Source: Dysidea avara
Lineage: Eukaryota > Porifera > Demospongiae > Dictyoceratida > Dysideidae
Direction of reading: 5' to 3'
DNA: 64,000 nt
Assembly: GCF_963678975.1 (NCBI RefSeq)
Contig: NC_089277.1
Coordinates: forward strand, 18,840,001-18,904,000
The position numbers and the translations under genes are program-made. Position 1 is the stretch's first letter, and each line of letters starts with the position of its first letter. Shown in pieces: positions 37,324-46,300 of the stretch. The notes under the pieces were generated by a model. The model was not told where the DNA came from and made no database searches. It saw only the letters and a list, made by a program, of their open reading frames with translations.

Positions 37324-40300
37324 TCTATTAGTGCTGGGACGAATGTGAAAGATTCGAAGGTTCGTCCGAATTTTACGTATTTCAAATAGAGATACACGTC
37401 CATTATGGGTCACATGCGCATTCTTTGTAACCGAATAAACGCCATGGTATCTGGTTCAGGTGCCGGCTGGGATTTAGGCGACTCTTCCCAGCATAATAGG
37501 TCGGATGTGTGGCAGTACTTTAAGAAGGAGGGGAGCATAAATGTTATTTGTACCCTTTGTAAGGGCAAGTTTGCTTACCATGGTGGCACGTCAAATTTAC
37601 AGGACCACCTGCAAAGAAGCCACTCCGCTGTGTACACTCGTGATTCTGGACAGCCCAAGATTGATTAAATAATGAAAGTACAGAAGTGTAGCCCAGCACG
37701 TACGAAGATTCTAGACAACCTGATTGTGGGACTGACTGTTCATGATTTACGACCAGCGAGAATGGTTGAAGGACGAGGATTTCAAAGCTAATGGAGTACT
37801 GTGAGCCTGGATACACTGTACCATCACAGAAACATATCGGTAAGCTTATGTTCGATCGATATACAAGTGGAAAAACATTACTCACTGACAAACTCAATCA
37901 GACGCGTTCTCACTCTCCCTCACCACCGATATATGGATGAGCAGTTCTACAGAAAAAAATAAAAATAAAATAGCTTATATTTCACATATTTGTCATTTCC
38001 TTACTTCATAGTGGGAATTCGTTGATTGTGTACTTGCTACAAATCATTTCCTGACCACTACACGGGAGAGAACATTTCTTCTACTATAAAGGAGGTACTA
38101 GAATCTTATGAAATTGCTGACTGTACAGTCAGTAGTATTGTACATGATCAAGGATCAAACATGAGACGGGCCACTGATCTGTTGCGGGATGGGCCGGAGT
38201 GAACTGTTCAGCTCACATCCTGCAACTTTGCATTAGTGATGGTTTTAAAAGTAATGCGTGTATTGATAGAGTTCTTGGTACTGCCCGTAAATTAGTAGGC
38301 CATTTGAGCCCATTTCCATCACAGCACATTGGCAACGGCTGAATTATACAAGCAACAGTCTCAAATGAATATGAATCAACAAAAACTCAAAATAGATTGT
38401 ACGACGAGATGTAGTACCCTATATATGATTCAGCATTTAGTAGCTAACAGGTGGCCAGTCTCTGCTGTACTTTCAGATACTACCATCACAAAAAGGCAAG
38501 ACCGTACCCTCGATCTCACAGCTCATCAGTGGAAGAGTTAGCTAAATTGCTTGAACCATTGGAAGTAGCAACCGTTTTCTTTTGTACAGAAAGAAAAGTG
38601 TCAATATCTTGCATTTTTCCAATAATGCACAATGTGTTTACTAGCATGGACAGTGAGGAAGGTGATTCAGCAAGTATCATTGCATTCAAGACAGCTGTTA
38701 GGGAATCCATCATGAGAAGGTGGAGCCTGGATGGAGGATTCACCACTTGTGTTAGCAGCACTGTCTTGATTCAAGAGCTTGAAATTTCTTACAGATGACT
38801 TGAAGCAATCAGTCAGAGAAAAGCTGTCACAACGGAAGGATTCTGATTGTAGAAACCCCTCTTTTCAGTGTGTTGCTGTCAAAGAGAAGGAACCATCTGA
38901 AACTCCACCTGCAAAAAAGAAAAAAATCAGCATTGGATATATTATTAGGAGATGACAATGACTCAGAGGGATCTGAAAATGATACAGAACTTAAAGAATT
39001 TTTGCTTGAGAAGTCACTACCTTGTAATTCTGATGTAATGGTTTGGTGGAATATGAACGAGCACAGGTTTCCAAACCTAGCCAAACTTACCTTGGCATAC
39101 CTGCTACATCTGCCTCTTCAGAGAGATCGTTTTCTAAAGCAGGAATCATAACAGCTAAGCACCGAAATTGTTTAAAAGCCAAGAATGTTGAAGCCATTAT
39201 TCTCTTGAACAAAAACTCAAAGTTTCTTAACCAGTAGGCAGTAGTTACTTACTAGTTAGTTCTTCAAGTTCTTAAGTTTTAATTATGTAGTACCCTTGAC
39301 TCACTTACAGCTTTGAAACAGTGTTAAATGTGTTCTGTTATATGGAATGTAAGAAACAAATAATTCGAACATTCGTTTACTTTCTTTATAGAACATTCGA
39401 ATGTAGAAAATTGACATTTGTCCCAGCACTACTTTCTATCTCACAATGGCTTGTACATATGTACAGTAGGTGAAGCAAATGTATTGTGTAACTTAACTAG
39501 GGAAGGGTACATGACTGTTCTATTTGCATACAGGGCTGTTATTTGTGCTATATTCTCTTCATAAAAACTGAGTATTAATTTATTAAGAAAGTGCATAAGT
39601 TTCCTCAGTGACAACAGATTAGGGCTGGGATGAAGCTTTGAATGTTTCATGGGTTCGTAGGTTGAGTAAAGTTCGAATTATAAAAGTATCCTTCGAAGCT
39701 TCGTAATGCACTCATAGTCTACAAAAGAATTACAAATAAACGTCACTGTCTTTATTGCAGCTGCTTATTCATCTTGCACAATCGGTCTTCATGTGCCACA
39801 CCCACTTTTAAGCCATCACAGTTAAGCTTGCTACCGTAGTTGTAGCCTTAAAACACCTTATAAAGTGATAAATAATACATGGGAAATGTCCTTTTAGCCA
39901 CTAGTTGGTGTTTACCTATGCATGATTGCAGTATATCGGACACGCCCATTTACAATCAATCTATCGCGGCATTCAGTACTGCTGCTATGCACTTTCTAAA
40001 TGCATACACTTATTAAATAAGATTAGAAAGATAAAACGTAAGAGGTATGTTAGTAAATGCAAGAAAACCTGTAACTTGAAAGCTAACAGCGAAGCTTCAA
40101 ATGTTTAAACATTTTATTAGCAAATGTTCGAATAATATTCGTCCCAGCCCTATCACAGATGTCACTTACACACACAATAGAGCCTTTAATATATTTGAAA
40201 CAGAAGATGGCTGTAATTAAGTATATTGTATCCATGCAAAAACAGCCAAGCTGTATAAAAAGAGTTCAGCCTTCAAAAAGCCTGGGTGATGTGCATTATT

Positions 40301-43300
40301 TAAATTTATTATCATTAACAGTATTGCAGTCATTTCATGGCCGCCACCTTTGATTTCACTACTTGTTCACCCAGGCTTTTGAAGGCCACACCCTTTTATA
40401 CAGCTTGGCTGTTTTTACATGTATTTCACTTTTTTGAACTTTAAATATCCCAACGTCAACCATAAATTGGCTTTGAGGTTTGTTTTTTATACAAATCATT
40501 GTTTTTCTTATCTACAGATACAATGACGATGGTATAAGATAAACTAGTGCTCTACCAATGCAGCTATCATCCAATAATAAAGTCAAAGGATCTCTGTTAA
40601 TGCTGATAATTTCTCTATAACTTTGTACTTACTTGTTCATGGCTATGGCTATTATAAAGCAGTGGCAAATACAGGGGGTTGCAATGGTTTCAGCTAAAAC
40701 CCCCTCTGAAAATAGTGTGCACCCCAAATTTATTCACGATTTGGGTAGATGATAAAATTACGTAGAGTTCTACTTAGTGTATTATAATGGGACTTTCTAC
40801 TGGCCTAAACTTCATACATTTGCCTTTAAAATCACTGAAAATGCCATTACAGCCTTAATATAAGTTCCTCTAAAAATTATTATTGTTTTAATGAGTACAA
40901 GTGCTGTTTTGCTTCAAAACTTTCTGCAAAGGCCTGGATTCAACTGTGAAACAATGTTGTGTAGTGATTTTTACTGATTCCTTGCTAGCTATAGATCTAT
41001 GTAGATATAAAAGGTAGGCCACTGAGCTACGTATCAGAGTTAAGATTTAGCCTAACAGCCCCAGCTGGACTGTATACACTTCTCAGTCAGCGATCACAGT
41101 TATTTTGAAAACTTCCTGAACTTGAAACCCCCTCTGAAAAATTCTAGATTTGCTACTGTAAAGTGTAATATAGTGCCTGTATATATTTGCAATAGTGTTT
41201 TATAACAAAGTAAATTCCTTCCAAGTCACATATGCATGATTGTACTATTTGTATATTAGGATTTTAAAATTTATTTTGCAGTGACTATTCAGGGTATCTC
41301 GATTTTTTATGCAAAACATGATGTTGTAGCTGCTCAATGTTACCAAAACAAATCCTGTACTTTTAATGCTAGAATACAATTTCCGTCACAAGTTTTGCTA
41401 GCATAGTACTTTTTATGATTATTATGATGATGACGATTCGCTCAAGTAGGTATTAATAGTAGTGTACTACCCAGCCAGTTGATACCAAAGTGGTTGTAAT
41501 GTTGGTATTGATTTGATGAAATACGTACTAGAAATGTTGCAATGGTATTATTGTATTGATTACTTTTGTAACAATCTAATAGAGCACACTTTTTTTCAAG
41601 GATTCTAATTGGACACACATAGAATATTCTAGATTTTTCATTTGTAGATCTATGAAATTAGAGACTTTTACTATTGAGTACATACTGTAGATGTTAGCTA
41701 GAATTTCTATTTATAAAATAAAAGCTAAGTGAGGTAAACAGCCATGATAGTAGTGGCTCAGTACATGGTTAAGGATTTGAGGTCCCTGGTTCAAACACTG
41801 GTAAGTTCATTTTTTCATGCACTTTTTTACCCCGTGGAGACTGTTCTATTAGAGTATTTTGACCTCATGATTTACAGTTGTTTGGTTTTTGCTTGTAATT
41901 CTATAGCTGTCAATTTAATTTCTTTTAAACCACAAACAGTTTGGTTAACCTATATGTGTACCAATTTTAAAGTTATTCCCATAAGCGGTTTACCCTGTAG
42001 GTATGACAACAAGTTGGTCTTTTTTAACGCAAATAATCGTTCATTACTCTATGACTGCTTATCAGATTTGCACCAAACGTGGTACATGATATTTATTTAT
42101 TTATTTTTATTATCAATTTTTGTCAATGACAGGGGTCACACAAAAGGCATAAGCCTGTACAGGGTGCTTCCCCACAAAAATTACACACAACATACAACTA
42201 TACCAAACAAACAGCTACAAAAACAAATACACACGCAAACAATAAGAAGAAAGTTACAGAAAATTAATTAGAGTTTAAAAACAAACAAAAAATTTCAGTT
42301 TTAGCTTAAAATGATTAACAGAAGTTGTCAACACATCAAAAGGGATCGAATTCCATATAAATATCGAATTGACAAAAATGAATGGCGGAAAGCATTGATA
42401 GAGGAGGGTAAACAACGAATTGTCAAAGGGTGAGACCGGGTTGGAAGATCATTTATTTGAAAATAATCAGAAAATTTGATTGGAGTAAGTTTATTTAAAA
42501 TAGCGTATAACATTGTAACAAAACCATATTACGTCTCTGCCCCAAAGATGGCCATTCAAGCTCCCTCAAACATTCATCACTGGATTTAGTCCACTGAATA
42601 GTTAATGGGTCAAAATAACTTTTTATCCACCTTGCAGCTCTACGTTGTACTGACTCTATCAAGTTAATGTTCTTAGCAGCAATAGATTGCTGCAATAGAT
42701 TCTTAAAGTGCACTAAAGCTCAAGAAAATCGAGCTACGTATTTGCATTTTATAATGGTTTTTGTAAAGTGTGTGAAAAAACCCGAGCCCCCTAAACAAAG
42801 AAAAAGCAAAGAAATTTAAGCTAAAATTTGAGGGCTCATATTTCACAATTGTGTTAGGCAATCTTGCTCAAATTTAGTATGTGGGGTGCTGAAAGTGGAG
42901 GGCATTTGCAGTACAAAGAAATGATTCCAATTTGAGAAGGGACCACAGAACTAGCTACATATGCATGAAAATCATGTTTGTTTCTTCCTGTAAATATAAA
43001 TATACTCACGGTGTAGCATGCCAGATTTTTTGGCTGCACGACACACTACCACGTGTCTTGATATTTCCAGAGTGTTGTGTGTATTTTGTTGTATTTCCAC
43101 TGCAAAATGTTGGAGTGCTACCCACATTTTTTTATTAGGAGGAAAAGCAAGTAGACGGTGCCCCTGTGTTTGAAGTTAATGAAGCAGCTCCAGTATCTAG
43201 AACACAAGGAAGAGGCAGGGGTGCATTATTAGGTGCCATTAAACAAGGAGCAAAGCTAAAGAGTGTACCAACATCGTACACAGGTTAGCATATGACTAAG

Positions 43301-46300
43301 TGTATAGAATATGTGGTAAGAAGGAACATGATCATGGGTGCAACTGCACAGCTTGCATGTGTATCTGGTCTGTGATTGATCTCAGACTTCAAATTATTTA
43401 TAACCTTGATTGAAAACAACCACATGGACACATGAGGATGTACCATTATTGTCTGTACAATGCTTGTTACGGCCCCTTTGTGCTATAGTAAATTAATACA
43501 TAATTATTTTGACATGCTTTTGTAGCCCAGTTGTCTTGCTGATTCCATTTACACACCATCTTAAGAAGGGTGTTAGGGTTAGATTCTGAGCCTCATTTTA
43601 GACATCTACTGCTCCAACCAATTAATATACCACTTGGCCATCACTTCATCCTTAATATATATCCGTCACAAACTTGACTAGTGTCGAGAAAAATGGTGAA
43701 TCCATAAGGTTGTGTGGGCAAATTTGCATTCATGCTCCCTTATATGTAACAAGTGTAAGGAAAATTAGAAATTATATATTTGAGTATGGATCACAGATGA
43801 AAGAAGCAATGGAACAACAGAGGTCAGAGGGGAGGTCATCCACACCTGCAGCTATACTAGTTGACATTTAATTCCTACTTCAGTCTGTCAATGGTATAGC
43901 CATGACTGCACAGGGGCGGATCCAGGGGAGGGGGCTTTGGGGGCTGAAGCCCCCCCCCCCCCCCCCCCCCCCCTTCATATTTAGGCTTTACTTGATCAAT
44001 ATGCTGAGTATTATAATGAAATTTTGTCTTAGCATAATTATATGATTACTAATAATACAAATACTCATAAAACTACCTTATAAACATCTTTCCAAGGTAT
44101 TATCAGTGGATTTATGCTAAAGTTTATGCAACAAGGACCCGGATCAACATTGGAGGTGTACAAGATCGAGATACTCTAATAGAGCAGTCAGCTAACTACT
44201 CTAATAGAACATTCATGTAGTTGGTTCTGTTATGGAACTTTTCCAAATCTGTCTGCACCTATACATACAATGAAGTGCATTGGTTTGTTTAAAGGGCTTC
44301 ATTCATCCACTTGACGATGTGTAGTTAATATATATGGCAATACGTAATTTCGTTACACAATTTCCATTGAAAATGCTCTCAGATTCAATCTTGTATTGTT
44401 CAAATTTCAAAATTTTCCATGTTCAACATTATTATTCTAACATGCACCTATTCAGTGTTGTGCAATTGTGAGAGGGGTGCATCATGTATTTGGTTGTCTG
44501 TACCTACCCAAACGTTTCCATTAGCAAAATGCTTTAGAAAGCCATACCTATAATCTAAAGGCAGTATATGAAATATCTACAGGCAGAAAATATTATGAAT
44601 TTTATGTGGAAATGTCTCCAAATTGCAGTATTTTAGCATCTATTTTTCAAAAATTTCCTGGGGGGGGGCATGCCCCCACACCCCCCCAGTTCCAGCATAC
44701 TTTGCATGCTGGGAAGTGTGCTTTGCACACCTCTACCCAAGAGATTAGTACCTTGAGCTAGCCCCCCCTTTTATAAATCCTAGATCCGCCCCTGCTGCAG
44801 TAGAGATTAAATGTCAACTAGCGTAGCTGCAGGTGTAGATGACCTCCCCTTGGACCTATTACATGTGCCTATGCATACTATACATTTTCCACCTAATAGC
44901 TAGTAAAGATTCTGGCCCTCCATTGGATCCAAGAATGTCAGCAACAATGAATGAACGTGGTGATATTGTATCCTTCGGTGAGGATTACGATAGTGATGAA
45001 GATTTCAGTAGCAGTAGCAGTAGCAGTGACGATGATGAACGTATGATATCTTACAAAAGTAAGTACTAACACTACCCTGTATTAGTTATTAACCTGGTGT
45101 GGATACACAGAGAGAGTAAAAGCAGTCAAATTACCACAATCAAGTGTGAAAAATCGTGCCTCATCAAATGCTAGCAAGGAAGAATGTTACGAGGATATGG
45201 CTGACGTTGAAGAAGAGTATTACGAAGCTGAGCAAGAAGCACTTAAGGCAAAAGAAGAAGCAGCAGCAGAACTAAGTCGTCAACAACAACAAGAAGAAAG
45301 GAGGAGACAGGCATATGTGCCACAGGAGATCACAATCAGACAACTCTTCCGTTTACAAAATGTGTGTTAATTTAATAGCTGTTGATCTATAATATTTTAC
45401 ACTTTTCTTAGACCACAACATTTGGTTGGACCTTGGCTGATATCAGTTCACTGAATTTGGATGACAAGAAAATCATAACGCTTTTAGAAAATGCTGGAGC
45501 CAAGTCTTTTGGTATGAGCATATGAAGGAATATAAATAGCATATGTCACAGTATGCACTGTTCCCTATAGCCATATATAGTATGTAGTACTGCATGTGTA
45601 CTTGTATATATAGTAACATACGTTTAAAGGAAGCAATGCTGTGAGATGTACAGCACCATCTTCATGCTATTAGGCCAACAATTGTAAATTCCTTGTTTCC
45701 CATCCTAGTCAGGCAAAAAATACCATACGGGCGGGTGGCTATTGTTTATTATTATTGTTAAAAATTATTATTTAATATCAAGGATATTAAAGGGAGCCCA
45801 TTAACTCCAAATTGCTTTTTCTCTTAAATTCATGAGAGCTAGATTCAAGGTTAGTTGTAATTTGAAAGATTTTACTAGATTCAAACCTCTAGAAGGATTT
45901 GAGTGTTGTAGTGTTTCCTGAGCAGCCAAAAATGCATTTAGCTACGTAGCTATATAGCTGCTTGGTTTGCCATGCTTGTGGTGACACGTGCTAGCTAGCT
46001 AGTACTGTACTTGCTAGCCTGACTCTGCACCATCAACTGTAACAGTATGAATTTTCTAAATGTTTCACACATTAATAACAAATAGAGAATGAGACTCGTG
46101 TTGATGCGCATCTCAAGTTTACCAATGGCTAACTACTTGAAGAGATTCACTGCTAGCTAGTATTACACTGGATGCCATGCACTAAATAACATCAGAAACT
46201 CACATCAGGCTCCACCTATCCAATAACCTAGTCTTCTTTCCAATGACACGACCACACAACTGAACTCTCTGTCAGTATCAATAATATTTAGGTCACGTGA

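Larger units (their letters stand above)
11879..43138 (+). other. Intron 7 of the PARP4-like gene, 31.3 kb, transposon-filled
   Basis: It is bounded by GTAAGT at 11879 and TTATTAG at 43132-43138, with the flanking exons in phase 0 on both sides. It contains almost every large mobile element in the window, in both orientations, including coding remnants of at least four unrelated transposon types. No host-like exon in phase with the gene was found inside it. Confidence 0.6.

Noticed and set aside
37164..37403. Poly-Ser frame upstream of the LINE
   Set aside because: Translation of the (TAC)n microsatellite. The LINE start is more likely ATG at 37081-37083.
41744..42271. 175-codon plus-strand open frame
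   Set aside because: It runs across a tRNA-like block, the repeat core and a LINE tail in antisense, so it is a chance frame through several unrelated repeats.
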